Assembly: GCA_012960135.1 (NCBI GenBank)
Contig: DUBW01000045.1
Coordinates: 33,312-97,311, forward strand
DNA from: Methyloprofundus sp.
GTDB taxonomy: Bacteria > Pseudomonadota > Gammaproteobacteria > Methylococcales > Methylomonadaceae
DNA length: 64,000 bases
Direction of reading: 5' to 3'
In this document: one piece after another, positions 8,366 to 18,047 of the stretch
How positions within the stretch are numbered: position 1 is the first letter of the stretch
Layout: each line of letters opens with the position of its first letter
Made by a program: the position numbers and the translations under genes
Notes under the pieces: generated by a model
Databases searched by the model: none
Told to the model about the DNA's origin: nothing
What the model saw: only the letters and a program-made list of their open reading frames with translations

Positions 8366-8430
8366 GTAGAGCGAACTTTAATCCGCCACTAACAACTGTA
8401 CCCAACCAGGCGGACTAAAGTCCGCTCTAC
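8366..8430. repeat. Paired inverted REP-like units (BIME-like)
   Basis: Two arms, gtagagcgaactttaatccgcc and ggcggactaaagtccgctctac, face each other across a 21-nt spacer. The unit lies between engB and the 3' end of the dead amrS and provides its final stop codon. The two-unit architecture with a spacer is typical of REP doublets mobilised by RAYT transposases. Confidence 0.75.
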
Positions 8431-9433
8431 GTATTAACTCCCACCCGCTTAGCGCCCCAGCCAGCTGGCTGTGCTGCAAAATATCTCGCACATTGGGCGC
8501 CGCAAGCAATACATACGCCTGTTTCAGCCAGATTCCATTCGGACAATTGATACCAGTCACGGCCTATTAATAGCTAACCACAAGCATGACAATAGGTGCT
8601 ATCTGCTGCTTCATCATGAACATTACCCACGTAGGCATAATACACACCATTTTTTAAAGCAATCTCTCGCGCCGTTAATAAAGAAGAGACTGGCAGCACT
8701 GGTTTATCCAGCATTTTCCAGTCAGGGTGAAAGGCAGTAAAGTGCATAGGCACATCATAACCTAGATTTTCCGCTACCCACTGAGTCATTTGCTCCAGTT
8801 CTGCTATAGAATCGTTTTCACCAGGAATAATCAAAGTTATTAATTCCAGCCAGACTGGTATTTCGTGTTTTATAAAGTATCAAATACAGGTGCTAAATGT
8901 GAGCCGGTAATCTTATGATAAAAATGCTCGCTAAATGCCTTTAAATCTATATTGGCGGCATCCATCACCCGATAAAACTCAGCTCTAGGCGCAGGACAAA
9001 CATAACCCGCTGAAACAGCAACTGATTTAATACCTAATTCGCGACAGGCAAGCGCCGTATCAATCGCATATTCATGAAAAATGACCGGATCATTATAGGT
9101 ATAGGCAACGCTTTTACATCCAAGTTCAGCAGTTTTTTGAGCTATTTTTTCAGGCCCTGCCGTGCCAAATGATAATACCGAAGAACCGGAATAATGATTG
9201 AGTGGCTTTTTTTCAATCGGGTCAATAGTAAAACCACTAGAACGACCATAGCTGGTTAAGACTACTTGATGCTGCTGATTCTGACGGACAAAGCATAAGC
9301 CTCTCTGCCCCTCATATAATTTACAGAACCTGGGACACAAATCACACTGTATACGCCCATCACCTACATCATGCCAGTAATTAGCTGTGACCACTGTTTC
9401 GTTAGTTTCTTGTATATGCATCCCCCCCGACAC
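8427..9433 (-). pseudogene. amrS: AmmeMemoRadiSam radical SAM enzyme AmrS, disrupted
   Basis: Three fragments in the ORF track belong to one dead gene. The N-terminus has the expected Cys motif (CDLCPRFC) and DPIEKKPLNH. After FGTAG at residue 93 the family continues with the CxxxCxxC cluster motif, but here it jumps to PEKIAQ, so the radical-SAM [4Fe-4S] site is deleted in frame. A frameshift follows APVFDTL near 8867; the downstream frame resumes as KHEIPVWLELI. An amber codon at 8574-8576 interrupts CHACG*LLIGRDWYQL where the family normally has Gln (one C-to-T change). The C-terminal zinc-type cysteines (VCIACGAQC) remain in frame to 8427. The ORF at 8378-8560 is a shadow. A 9433 GTG or 9421 ATG start cannot be separated. 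Confidence 0.88.
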
Positions 9434-9522
9434 TTTTTATTCTTTGCTCAGGAACTTGTAATTTAACATTAATTAGCCTATATAGTTTAAAAACAAAGAT
9501 AAACATCCAGATGGGGAGAATC

Positions 9523-10308
9523 ATGCACAACATACGGCTACCTGCTGTCACCGGCTCGTTTTATCCAGATCAGCCGGAGATATTAAAAACTATGATTTCT
9601 GACTACTTACAACGAACTGCCTCTGCCGAGAAAGCGCCACAGGCCATCATCGTACCGCATGCTGGCTATATTTATTCAGGCGAGATCGCAGCAAGCGCTT
9701 ATGCCCGCTTACAATCAAAATATTGTCGTATCAAGCGCGTGGTATTATTAGGTCCATCACATAAAGTCGGCTTTACGGGTCTTGCACTTTCTCATGCCGA
9801 AGCGTTTAGAACGCCACTGGGTGATATTCCTTTAGATGCTGAAGCAACCGCCTCGATAACCCACTTTCCTTTTGTTGAATACAGAGAGCAGGCTCATTTA
9901 TTAGAGCATAGCCTGGAAGTCCAGTTGCCTTTTCTGCAAATGACGCTGGACTCGTTTAAATTACTACCTATTGTAGCGGGTGATTGCCCAGCAGAATTGA
10001 TTGAAGAGCTGCTGGAATTGTTTTACGGACAGGATGAAACTTTAATCGTTATTAGTTCGGATCTGAGTCATTTTCATGACTACCAGACTGCACAGAGACT
10101 GGATAGGCAAACCAGTAGGGTAATTGAACAGCTTGAATACCAGCTCTTAGACTATGACAGCGCCTGTGGTCGAGTGCCCGTTAGCGGCTTAATGGCACTT
10201 GCCCAAAAAAAATCCTTACAGATTGAAACCATAGACCTTAGAAATTCAGGCGATACTGCAGGCGATAAAAGCCACGTAGTGGGGTATGGTGCTTATGTCA
10301 TTAACTAG
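9523..10308 (+). CDS. amrB: AmmeMemoRadiSam system protein B (Memo-like)
   Basis: A 261-residue MEMO1 homologue, related to class III extradiol dioxygenases. The ORF-track ATG at 9511 overlaps the ribosome site GGGGAGA, so the ATG at 9523 is preferred. Conserved features are AVTGSFYPD, IIVPHAGYIYSG, the HSLEVQLPFLQ motif and SSDLSHFHDY; the histidines form the putative metal site. Its biochemical role in bacteria is unknown; it co-occurs with AMMECR1 and a radical SAM enzyme. It overlaps amrA by about 14 nt, which indicates translational coupling. The third partner, amrS, is a pseudogene divergently placed just upstream. Confidence 0.88.
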   Translation: MHNIRLPAVTGSFYPDQPEILKTMISDYLQRTASAEKAPQAIIVPHAGYIYSGEIAASAYARLQSKYCRIKRVVLLGPSHKVGFTGLALSHAEAFRTPLGDIPLDAEATASITHFPFVEYREQAHLLEHSLEVQLPFLQMTLDSFKLLPIVAGDCPAELIEELLELFYGQDETLIVISSDLSHFHDYQTAQRLDRQTSRVIEQLEYQLLDYDSACGRVPVSGLMALAQKKSLQIETIDLRNSGDTAGDKSHVVGYGAYVIN

Positions 10309-10858
10309 GCCACAACAGCAACAATTAATAAAAATTGCTAAAGACTCAATTACTTACGGCTTAAAACATGGCAGTGCATTGCCTATCAATAGTAAAAATT
10401 ATTCACTCGAATTACAAGCGCAACGTGCGACATTTGTCACTTTAAAAATTAAACAGCAATTACGTGGTTGTATTGGAATGCTCGAAGCTACACGGCCACT
10501 GGTTATCGATATTGCTGAAAATGCATTTGCTGCCGCTTTTAATGACCCACGCTTCACGTCACTATCGACTACTGAGTATGCTCTTTTAGAAATACACTTG
10601 TCTATTCTAAGTCCTGCAGAAGCGCTAAGTTTCTATTCAGAAGAAGATCTAATCCGGCAATTGCGCCCGGGTATAGATGGCTTGATTATGCAGGAAGGAC
10701 GGCGTCGAGGTACTTTCTTACCTTCCGTTTGGGAATCATTAACCGAGCCTGACGTTTTTTTGCAGCACCTTAAACAGAAATCTGGCCTTGCTAGTGACTA
10801 TTGGTCCGACTCTTTGAAGATTTCGAGTTACCAATGTGAATATATTTCCGAGGAATAA
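10295..10858 (+). CDS. amrA: AmmeMemoRadiSam system protein A (AMMECR1-like)
   Basis: A 187-residue AMMECR1-domain protein. The hallmark LRGCIGMLEATRPL is at about residue 50, and LSILSPAEAL, GIDGLIMQEGRRRGTFLPSVW and the C-terminal YQCEYISEE follow. The ORF-track ATG at 10286 lies one base after the GGGG of the likely ribosome site, so the ATG at 10295 is a better start; the difference is three codons. Function is unknown; in eukaryotes AMMECR1 is linked to human disease and MEMO1 signalling. It is translationally coupled to amrB. Confidence 0.88.
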   Translation: MSLTRPQQQQLIKIAKDSITYGLKHGSALPINSKNYSLELQAQRATFVTLKIKQQLRGCIGMLEATRPLVIDIAENAFAAAFNDPRFTSLSTTEYALLEIHLSILSPAEALSFYSEEDLIRQLRPGIDGLIMQEGRRRGTFLPSVWESLTEPDVFLQHLKQKSGLASDYWSDSLKISSYQCEYISEE

Positions 10859-10916
10859 AAGTAACTGCTTTAAATTGTCTACTCTGAATAAGCAGAGCCT
10901 GCCCGCTCTCTATTAT

Positions 10917-11570
10917 TTAATTAGCCGCGACAAACTGATTGTTTTCTATAATGGCTAATTTAGCCTGTTTGTGTAACTGGCTATCTGCAAATTCTTGATT
11001 TTTTCTAACTGGAATCGCAATGGCGCGCTTAAAATAACTTACCGCTTGTTTCTGTTTGCCTTGCATCGCTAAAAAATCACCATAGAAATAATTAGCATCA
11101 ATGGTGTTCGGGTTAATAGCCAGCGCCTTTTTCAACAAAGCATCTGCTTTATTAGTATCACCATAAGCAATAGGCCAGCCTGGTACCATATAATAAAGCG
11201 AACCTAGAGTAACAAAAGCGGCACCACCAGAGGCATTGGGATCAAGCCGTATGGCACGTATTAATAATTCACGCGCCTGGTTTACTGCGCCCAGGGCACT
11301 GAAGGCATCAATATTATCTGCATTACTGGCAACAATAATTGCCTGCTGGATAATTAGCTCAGCCTGATCTGGATGTTGTGATTTAAGCGCTTTAACTTCC
11401 GCGAGTAATCGCTTGTAAGCAGCTTCTTGTTGCTCTTTTGCAACATTATAATAAATATGTGCCCACTGGGACTCAATTTTTTGCACAGCTTGGTCTATTG
11501 CGCCAGCATTAACAAGGCCAGGCATCAAATTTAGTGCAAGCAAAAGAAAAATAGCAATTATCTGTTTCAT
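10917..11570 (-). CDS. Secreted TPR-repeat protein
   Basis: A 217-residue protein with a signal peptide (MKQIIAIFLLLALNLMPGLVNA) and TPR-like helical repeats. The clearest are ARELLIRAIRLDPNASGGAAFVTLGSLYY and DALLKKALAINPNTIDANYFYGDF. It is probably periplasmic and probably a protein-interaction scaffold. I recognise no finer family. It is isolated between the converging amrA and the CYTH/galE pair. Confidence 0.75.
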   Translation of the reverse strand: MKQIIAIFLLLALNLMPGLVNAGAIDQAVQKIESQWAHIYYNVAKEQQEAAYKRLLAEVKALKSQHPDQAELIIQQAIIVASNADNIDAFSALGAVNQARELLIRAIRLDPNASGGAAFVTLGSLYYMVPGWPIAYGDTNKADALLKKALAINPNTIDANYFYGDFLAMQGKQKQAVSYFKRAIAIPVRKNQEFADSQLHKQAKLAIIENNQFVAAN

Positions 11571-11628
11571 AAGCTAAATATAATAGCTTATTCACTTTTT
11601 TACAACATTTGTTGCAAAAAAGATACAA

Positions 11629-12096
11629 CTACCAGCTTGTATAGGGCTGCTTTGCTAACTGATTATTGTAATATCGTACGTCTTCCGTGACCTCTTCCCC
11701 TACCCAGTCTAGCTTCTCAAACGCCTCTTTCACATGGGATAGCTCTATTTCCGCGACGATTAAACCACTATTTTCGCCCGCAAATTCATCTATCTCCCAG
11801 ATATGTTGCTTATTAACAACAATATGTCTTGTTTTTTCAACTAAGGGCTTATGACAGAGAGTATTCAGCAGCTCATGCGCATCATCTGCTGGAATATCGT
11901 ACTCGTACTCCTGTCGCTGTGCGCCAATAGTAGCACTTTTAATATTTATCTTGGCCGTATCATCACTGACTCTGATTCTGACCGAGCTATGCTTATCGCT
12001 ATTTAAATAACCTTGCCGATAGTGTATGGATTTTGAAACCAGGTCACGCCAGTTTTCATTGGCGAGTAAAAATTTACGCTCTATTTCTATAGCCAT
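11629..12096 (-). CDS. CYTH-domain phosphohydrolase (class IV adenylate cyclase/ThTPase fold)
   Basis: A 155-residue single-domain CYTH protein. The N-terminal EIERKFLL is the metal-binding ExExK motif, and RIRVSDDTAKINIKS and VEKTRHIV carry the basic residues that line the triphosphate tunnel. Members hydrolyse triphosphates (inorganic tripolyphosphate or thiamine triphosphate) or, more rarely, make cAMP; short stand-alone bacterial forms are usually inorganic triphosphatases. It follows galE by 5 nt on the same strand, so it is likely co-transcribed. Confidence 0.85.
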   Translation of the reverse strand: MAIEIERKFLLANENWRDLVSKSIHYRQGYLNSDKHSSVRIRVSDDTAKINIKSATIGAQRQEYEYDIPADDAHELLNTLCHKPLVEKTRHIVVNKQHIWEIDEFAGENSGLIVAEIELSHVKEAFEKLDWVGEEVTEDVRYYNNQLAKQPYTSW

Positions 12097-12101
12097 TATT
12101 G

Positions 12102-13142
12102 TTATTCATATCCATTAGGATTGGCACTTTGCCAGCGCCAGGTGTCAGAAATCATATCATCCAGACTTTTTTCTGTCTGCCAGTTAAGTTCGCGCAGCGC
12201 TAAGTCTGGGTCAGCATAGTACTCGGCTATATCACCGGTACGGCGCTCGACAATTTTATAATTAATATCTTTTCCTGTGATTCGTGTAAACGCAGTGATA
12301 ATTTCCAGTACACTATAGCCCTTTCCTGCTCCCAGATTGTATGCTTTACAACCAGACGTATTTTTTAAAGCGGCTAGTGCATTTAAGTGGCCTTTAACCA
12401 GATCAACAACATGGATATAATCGCGCACACCCGTTCCGTCTATGGTTGGATAATCACCACCGAACACGGATAATTGCTCCAGTTTACCTACGGCAACTTG
12501 TGAGACATAGGGTATTAAATTATTGGGAATGCCATTAGGGTCTTCTCCAATCAAGCCACTAATATGTGCGCCAATCGGATTAAAGTAGCGTAATAGAATA
12601 ATCTTCCAGGGGTTCTCAGTATTAGATAAGCTGTCAGCCTGTGCCAGGTCTTTTAAAATATCTTCAACCATAGCTTTTGATTTGCCATAAGGATTGGTCG
12701 CACCAAATACCGGTAAATCTTCCGTGTACTTTACCGTATCTGGTTCGCCATACACGGTGGCAGATGAGCTAAATATGATCTTGTTAACGGCAAAGGCTTG
12801 CATTACTTCTGTTAATACCAGAGTCCCGTATACATTATTTTGATAATATTTAATAGGTTGCAGACACGACTCACCGACTGCTTTTAAGCCCGCAAAATGC
12901 ATGACTGCATAAATATCATGCGCGGAAAAAATATCACTTAAAGCCTGTTTATCGCAAATGTCGGCTTCAACAAAGACCAAGCTCTTGCTCGTAATTTTTT
13001 CAACCCGCGCCAAAGATTCAGGTTTGCTATTAGATAAATTATCGATAACGATCACATCATAGCCAGCCTGCATTAGTTCTACGCAGGCATGACTACCAAT
13101 ATAACCTGCTCCACCGGTGACTAAAATTTTTTCCGTACTCAT
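12102..13142 (-). CDS. galE: UDP-glucose 4-epimerase
   Basis: A 346-residue short-chain dehydrogenase-type epimerase. It has the NAD-binding GGAGYIGSH at residue 9, SSSATVYGEP with the catalytic Ser, the YGKSK catalytic Tyr-Lys pair at about 156, and the GalE-typical NPIGAHISGLIGEDPNGIPNNL. It interconverts UDP-glucose and UDP-galactose for cell-surface polysaccharides, which fits the rfb and LPS genes that follow. Confidence 0.95.
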   Translation of the reverse strand: MSTEKILVTGGAGYIGSHACVELMQAGYDVIVIDNLSNSKPESLARVEKITSKSLVFVEADICDKQALSDIFSAHDIYAVMHFAGLKAVGESCLQPIKYYQNNVYGTLVLTEVMQAFAVNKIIFSSSATVYGEPDTVKYTEDLPVFGATNPYGKSKAMVEDILKDLAQADSLSNTENPWKIILLRYFNPIGAHISGLIGEDPNGIPNNLIPYVSQVAVGKLEQLSVFGGDYPTIDGTGVRDYIHVVDLVKGHLNALAALKNTSGCKAYNLGAGKGYSVLEIITAFTRITGKDINYKIVERRTGDIAEYYADPDLALRELNWQTEKSLDDMISDTWRWQSANPNGYE

Positions 13143-13267
13143 TTTAACTATTCCCTGATTTGACTATTTTCTAAGAATAAAGGGCAGCTTTAGTGTTGAA
13201 TAAAAACTGTACTAGGAGGTTAAAGCCACACTTTACATGAGTATTTATCAGTTTTTCAGGCTGAAAT

Positions 13268-13813
13268 TCAGGCAAAAATTTCTGCATCTTTTAATAACAC
13301 ACCTTGCTGGTCTTTTCCTGACAGTTGAGGCTCTCCATCAAAGTGCCAATCGATATCAATCGCCGGATCATTCCAGGCAATACAGCGTTCAAATTCAGGG
13401 GCATAATAATCGGTCGTTTTGTATAAAAAATCCGCACTCTCACTCAAGACCACAAAACCATGAGCAAACCCTACTGGAACCCAGAGTTGACGATGGCTGT
13501 CCGCACTCAGTTCAACGCCCTCCCATTGTCCAAAAGTTGGAGATGACTGGCGAAGATCGACAGCCACATCAAAAACAGCGCCGCGCGTTACTCTTACCAA
13601 TTTACCTTGCGGCTGTTGAATTTGATAATGCAGGCCGCGTAATACGCCTTTTGCAGAGCGGCTGTGGTTATCTTGAACAAATTGCACGTCTAAGCCGGTG
13701 GCATTATTAAAGGCTTGCTGATTAAAACTTTCAAAGAAGAATCCACGATTATCACCAAACACTTTTGGCTCAAGAATAATAACATCGGGAATATTGGTCT
13801 GGATAATTTTCAT
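13268..13813 (-). CDS. rfbC: dTDP-4-dehydrorhamnose 3,5-epimerase
   Basis: Starting at codon 11 of the track (MKIIQTNIPDVIILEPKVF) gives 181 residues, the usual RfbC length. It has the cupin-fold signatures DNRGFFFESFN, RGLHYQIQQPQGKLVRV with the catalytic His, and WVPVGFAHGFVVLS. It catalyses the third step of dTDP-L-rhamnose synthesis. rfbD and rfbB lie upstream on the same strand; rfbA, the thymidylyltransferase, is not in the window. Confidence 0.95.
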   Translation of the reverse strand: MKIIQTNIPDVIILEPKVFGDNRGFFFESFNQQAFNNATGLDVQFVQDNHSRSAKGVLRGLHYQIQQPQGKLVRVTRGAVFDVAVDLRQSSPTFGQWEGVELSADSHRQLWVPVGFAHGFVVLSESADFLYKTTDYYAPEFERCIAWNDPAIDIDWHFDGEPQLSGKDQQGVLLKDAEIFA

Positions 13814-13903
13814 AAGATACAGTGTTTTTTTAAGTAATTGCAATAGGCAGCAGCCATGTCAAAGCCTGGCTTATTAAAACAATGGATTTGTACATGAGTA
13901 TGG

Positions 13904-14800
13904 CTATTTCTCTAAAAATTCAGTTAGCATACGTGTTACCCCTATTTGCCAATGAGGTAGCGTGAGAGCAAAATTAGCCTCTACCTTATCCGTATTCAAG
14001 CGTGAATTTTCTGGCCGCTTGGCAGGCGTAGGAAACGCACTTGTAGCAACCGGCGCAATAGCATCAACAGTAATCTTTAATTTTTGACCCATTTTTTGTG
14101 CGGTCTTGATAACATAACACGCATAACCATGCCAAGAAGTTTCACCTGCAGCGACCAGGTGATATAAACCACTTAATTCAGGCGCCACCTGCACTGTACG
14201 GACGGCATGAGCTGTGACATCCGCTATTAAATCAGCCCCTGTGGGTGCGCCAACCTGATCTCTAATAACGGTAAGACTATCTCGCTCTGTCGCAAGACGC
14301 AGCATGGTTTTAGCAAAATTATTACCACGCGCACCATAAACCCAGCTGGTACGAAAAATAAGATGCTTACAGGCCGATTCCTGGATAGCCTTTTCACCAG
14401 CAAGCTTGGTTACTCCATAGATATTCAGAGGACCAGTTTTATCCGTTTCTTGCCATGCTGCCATGCCATTGCCAGCAAACACATAATCGGTAGAAAAGTG
14501 TACCAGCCAGGCATCCAGTAGTTTTGCCTCTTGTGCCAAAACAGCGACAGCATCTGCGTTAATCGTTTGTGCTAATTCTGTTTCACTTTCTGCTTTATCG
14601 ACGGCAGTATAAGCGGCGGCATTAACGATAATTGCAGGTTTAATTTGTCTAATGGTAGCGGCTAAATCTTCAAGCCTGATTAAATCTCCGCAAAAATCCT
14701 GACTATTTCTATCTAGGGCAATAACCTCACCCAACGGCGCAAGACTACGTTGCAACTCCCAGCCTAGTTGACCATTTTTGCCTAAGAGAAGTATTTTCAC
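13904..14800 (-). CDS. rfbD: dTDP-4-dehydrorhamnose reductase
   Basis: A 298-residue RmlD. It has an N-terminal Rossmann motif [31 protein letters not shown] and the YGVTKLAGE Tyr-Lys pair. It reduces dTDP-4-dehydro-L-rhamnose with NAD(P)H in the last step of dTDP-L-rhamnose synthesis. Its start overlaps the rfbB stop by 4 nt (ATGA type), so the two are translationally coupled. Confidence 0.95.
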   Translation of the reverse strand: MKILLLGKNGQLGWELQRSLAPLGEVIALDRNSQDFCGDLIRLEDLAATIRQIKPAIIVNAAAYTAVDKAESETELAQTINADAVAVLAQEAKLLDAWLVHFSTDYVFAGNGMAAWQETDKTGPLNIYGVTKLAGEKAIQESACKHLIFRTSWVYGARGNNFAKTMLRLATERDSLTVIRDQVGAPTGADLIADVTAHAVRTVQVAPELSGLYHLVAAGETSWHGYACYVIKTAQKMGQKLKITVDAIAPVATSAFPTPAKRPENSRLNTDKVEANFALTLPHWQIGVTRMLTEFLEK

Positions 14801-15864
14801 CCGATTTTATCCTGATAATTTTTTTCCACCCAATCACGGTAACCCCCTGATTGTACATTAGCAACCCAGCCTTGATTATCCAGATACCACTGCACTGTTT
14901 TACGAATTCCCGTCTCGAATGTCTCTGCAGGCTTCCAGCCTAATTCCCGCTCAATTTTCCGGGCATCAATCGCATAACGACGATCATGTCCGAGGCGGTC
15001 AGTAACAAAGGAAATTTGCTCAGCATAACCTTGTTTATCAGCACGTGGGCAGAGCTCATCCAGCAAAGAACAGACTAGATGCACAATGTCTAAATTAGGT
15101 TTTTCATTCCAGCCGCCAACATTATAGGTTTCACCCGTAGTTCCAGCCTTTAATACCCGACGAATAGCGCTACAGTGGTCTTTTACATACAGCCAATCGC
15201 GTATCTGCTGGCCATCACCATAGATAGGTAGTGATTTACCTGCCAGGGCATTAACAATGATTAACGGGATTAGTTTTTCCGGGAAGTGGAACGGCCCATA
15301 GTTGTTCGAACAGTTTGTCGTTAATACTGGCAGGCCATAGGTGTGGTGATAGGATCGAACCAGATGATCACTCGCTGCCTTACTCGCCGAGTAAGGACTG
15401 TTTGGCTCATAACGATGCTCTTCTGTAAAGGCAGGGTCGTCTGCCGCTAAGGAGCCATAAACTTCATCAGTAGAGACATGCAATAAACGGAAATCAGCTT
15501 TCCTAGTCCCTTCAAGCTTATTCCAGTAGGCGCGAATAGCTTCTAGTAAATGAAATGTACCGACGACATTAGTTTGCACAAAAGCTTCCGGGCCATGAAT
15601 CGAACGGTCGACATGAGATTCGGCGGCAAAATTAAGCACAGCACGTGGTTGATATTTCTCCAGCAATTCAGACATTAAACCAGCATCGCCGATATCTCCC
15701 TGAGCAAAAATATGCCGATTATCTTCCTGCAACGACGCCAGGCTTTCCAGGTTTCCTGCATAGGTGAGCTTATCAATATTCACTACCGGCTCGTCATTTT
15801 CGGCTAGCCAATCCAGCACAAAGTTCGCGCCAATAAAGCCAGCCCCACCTGTTACAAAAATCAT
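14797..15864 (-). CDS. rfbB: dTDP-glucose 4,6-dehydratase
   Basis: A 355-residue extended SDR. It has [12 protein letters not shown] at the N-terminus, [12 protein letters not shown], the STDEVYGSL stretch with catalytic Thr-Asp-Glu, and the [11 protein letters not shown] Tyr-Lys pair. It converts dTDP-glucose to dTDP-4-dehydro-6-deoxyglucose. It is the first gene of the rfbB-rfbD-rfbC run, whose promoter must lie in the 311-bp divergent region upstream. Confidence 0.95.
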   Translation of the reverse strand: MIFVTGGAGFIGANFVLDWLAENDEPVVNIDKLTYAGNLESLASLQEDNRHIFAQGDIGDAGLMSELLEKYQPRAVLNFAAESHVDRSIHGPEAFVQTNVVGTFHLLEAIRAYWNKLEGTRKADFRLLHVSTDEVYGSLAADDPAFTEEHRYEPNSPYSASKAASDHLVRSYHHTYGLPVLTTNCSNNYGPFHFPEKLIPLIIVNALAGKSLPIYGDGQQIRDWLYVKDHCSAIRRVLKAGTTGETYNVGGWNEKPNLDIVHLVCSLLDELCPRADKQGYAEQISFVTDRLGHDRRYAIDARKIERELGWKPAETFETGIRKTVQWYLDNQGWVANVQSGGYRDWVEKNYQDKIG

Positions 15865-16175
15865 TATTTAAGTCCTTAATTACAATTAACACTATTATAA
15901 TGAAAATTATCTAAGCATAGTTAAAGTCATTGTGATCGTGTATTCAACAAAAAATTGTAGCATATTTTACCTACATGCTAATAAGAGCTTTTATTACCCG
16001 AAAATGCAGATAGGTGTAATCTGTGCTATTTAATTGGCACTAAAATTAGGGCGATAACAAAATTATTGCCTGGCAAAATGAATTTTATTGATTATCCATC
16101 CTTTCAATGCCAATATACATATAGCGCGGAGTACATCCCTATATTCTTACACACCAAAATTTACCGAGGCAATCA
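15865..16175. other. Divergent intergenic region between rfbB and the CapD-like gene
   Basis: 311 bp, AT-rich and gene-free. It must hold promoters for both divergent units. I found no convincing consensus promoter, riboswitch or terminator by eye. Confidence 0.5.
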
Positions 16176-18017
16176 GTGTTCAAAAGTAACTTTGCATTTA
16201 GGTCTCGCTTAACCATCGCCACCCACGATGCTTTTATGGTAGTCTGCGCATGGCTGCTATCTTTCTGGTTTCGCTTCGATTTAGATTTAATACCCAGTGA
16301 TTACCTCAACAATGCCCTAGTTTACTTGCCCTATATCGTGATTAGTCAATCCGTTATTTTCTGGTATTTTGGTTTATATAAAGGTGTCTGGCGCTTTTCC
16401 TCATTACCCGATTTAATCAGAATTTTTAAGGCTGTCTTTTTTGGTGTTTTCTTTATTGCTGGCAGCCTATTTGTTTATAACCGGCTGGCTTTTATGCCCC
16501 GCTCCGCTCTGCCACTGTATGCCAGTTTTTTATTATTATTTTTAAGCATTCCGCGTTTGTTTTACCGCTATTATAAAGACTGGGTAAAACATGAAGCCGC
16601 TACCCAGCGTGCACTGATTATAGGCGCAGGTGCCGCAGGAGAAATGCTGGCCAGAGATTTATTACAGGATGAGATCTCCTTATTACCTATTGCCTTTGTT
16701 GATGATGATAAAAGGAAGAAAGGACGGTCGATACGTGGTCTACAGGTACTCTTTGATACTAGCCTGATCGCTGAATATACCGCCAAACTGAATGCCGATA
16801 TTATTCTGATCGCCATCCCCTCGGCATCAGATATAGAAATGCGGCGCATGGTCGAGGTTTGTGAACGTGCACAGGTTCCTTTTAAGACATTACCTTCTGT
16901 AAAAGAGCTGCTTTCTAATACAGTTTCCAAAGGAAATTTAAGGGATGTTGCCATCGATGATATTTTGGGTCGCGAACCGGTCAACCTGAACTGGTCGCAA
17001 ATTAAATCCAGCTTATCAGGTAAGAGAATTTTAATTACCGGTGGTGGTGGCTCAATTGGTTCCGAACTTTGCCGTCAATTGGCCCGGGTTTCTCCTGAAG
17101 CATTAATCATTTATGAACATTCTGAATATAATCTATATCAAATCCACACATCATTACGCAAAGGCTTTCCAGATTTAGTACTTCGCACAATCTTAGGCGA
17201 TGTCGTTGATAGAACCGCTGTAGAAGAGCTCATTCGCAATGAAAAGCCTGAAGTTATTTTTCATGCGGCAGCTTATAAACATGTGCCGCTATTAGAAGAG
17301 CAGGTGCTTGCCGCTGTTACTAATAATTTAATAGGCACAAAGAATGTCGCCGAAGTGGCGCTTGCTGAAAATGTTGAGCGTTTTATATTAATTTCTACCG
17401 ATAAAGCCGTTAATCCCAGCAATATTATGGGGGCTACCAAACGCGCAGCAGAAATATTATGCCAAAACCTGAATACTCTGGCCGAACACACCTCTTTTAT
17501 AACCGTCCGCTTTGGTAATGTCTTAGACTCAGCCGGTAGTGTTGTGCCGCTCTTTAGAGAGCAGATTAAAGCCGGTGGTCCGGTTACCGTCACGCACCCT
17601 GATGTGACCCGTTTTTTCATGACTATACCCGAAGCCTGTCGGCTTATTATGAATGCAGAAGCTGTTGGTTCGGGTGGTGAAATCTATGTCCTGGATATGG
17701 GTAAAGCAATAAAAATTAGCTACCTGGCGGAACAAATGATTCAGCTCAGTGGCCTAAGCGTAGGTTCAGATATTAAAATTGAATATATAGGTTTGCGTGC
17801 CGGAGAGAAATTACACGAAGAACTGTTCCATGAACAAGAGCAACTTCTAGGCACCGGATTTGAAAAACTCTTTTTAGCACAAGCACGCCGCTACGAGCAA
17901 GATGTCTGGGAGCAACAAATGGAAGGCTTACTCGTAGCGTGCAAAAACCGTCAGTCTGCAGCTATTCTGGAGCAATTAAAACAGCTAGTTCCTGAGTTTA
18001 ATACTGCGGATGAATAA
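16176..18017 (+). CDS. CapD/WbpM-family membrane nucleotide-sugar 4,6-dehydratase
   Basis: A 613-residue protein starting at GTG. Four transmembrane helices lie in the first 130 residues, followed by a first nucleotide-binding domain (IIGAGAAGEMLARDLL, about 150) and the catalytic SDR domain (ITGGGGSIGSELCRQL, about 287). Later motifs are FHAAAYKHVPLLEEQ and STDKAVNPSNIMGATKR, where the usual Tyr of YxxxK is replaced as in WbpM/FlaA1-type enzymes. It is expected to make UDP-4-keto-6-deoxy sugars such as precursors of QuiNAc, FucNAc or bacillosamine. It is divergent from rfbBDC, in a surface polysaccharide region. Confidence 0.92.
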   Translation: MFKSNFAFRSRLTIATHDAFMVVCAWLLSFWFRFDLDLIPSDYLNNALVYLPYIVISQSVIFWYFGLYKGVWRFSSLPDLIRIFKAVFFGVFFIAGSLFVYNRLAFMPRSALPLYASFLLLFLSIPRLFYRYYKDWVKHEAATQRALIIGAGAAGEMLARDLLQDEISLLPIAFVDDDKRKKGRSIRGLQVLFDTSLIAEYTAKLNADIILIAIPSASDIEMRRMVEVCERAQVPFKTLPSVKELLSNTVSKGNLRDVAIDDILGREPVNLNWSQIKSSLSGKRILITGGGGSIGSELCRQLARVSPEALIIYEHSEYNLYQIHTSLRKGFPDLVLRTILGDVVDRTAVEELIRNEKPEVIFHAAAYKHVPLLEEQVLAAVTNNLIGTKNVAEVALAENVERFILISTDKAVNPSNIMGATKRAAEILCQNLNTLAEHTSFITVRFGNVLDSAGSVVPLFREQIKAGGPVTVTHPDVTRFFMTIPEACRLIMNAEAVGSGGEIYVLDMGKAIKISYLAEQMIQLSGLSVGSDIKIEYIGLRAGEKLHEELFHEQEQLLGTGFEKLFLAQARRYEQDVWEQQMEGLLVACKNRQSAAILEQLKQLVPEFNTADE

Positions 18018-18047
18018 CTATTTATTTTCCCAGGAATCATTTCCCAG

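Noticed and set aside
8378-8560. ORF-track 60-residue protein
   Set aside because: It is out of frame with the real amrS C-terminus and partly made of the REP doublet.
8574-8576. Reassignment of TAG to a sense codon (amber in amrS, HxlR, DUF6632, deaminase, DSFGN frames)
   Set aside because: Other dead genes carry TGA and TAA in the same way, several also have frameshifts and deletions, and TAG ends intact genes such as the histone-deacetylase-like gene.
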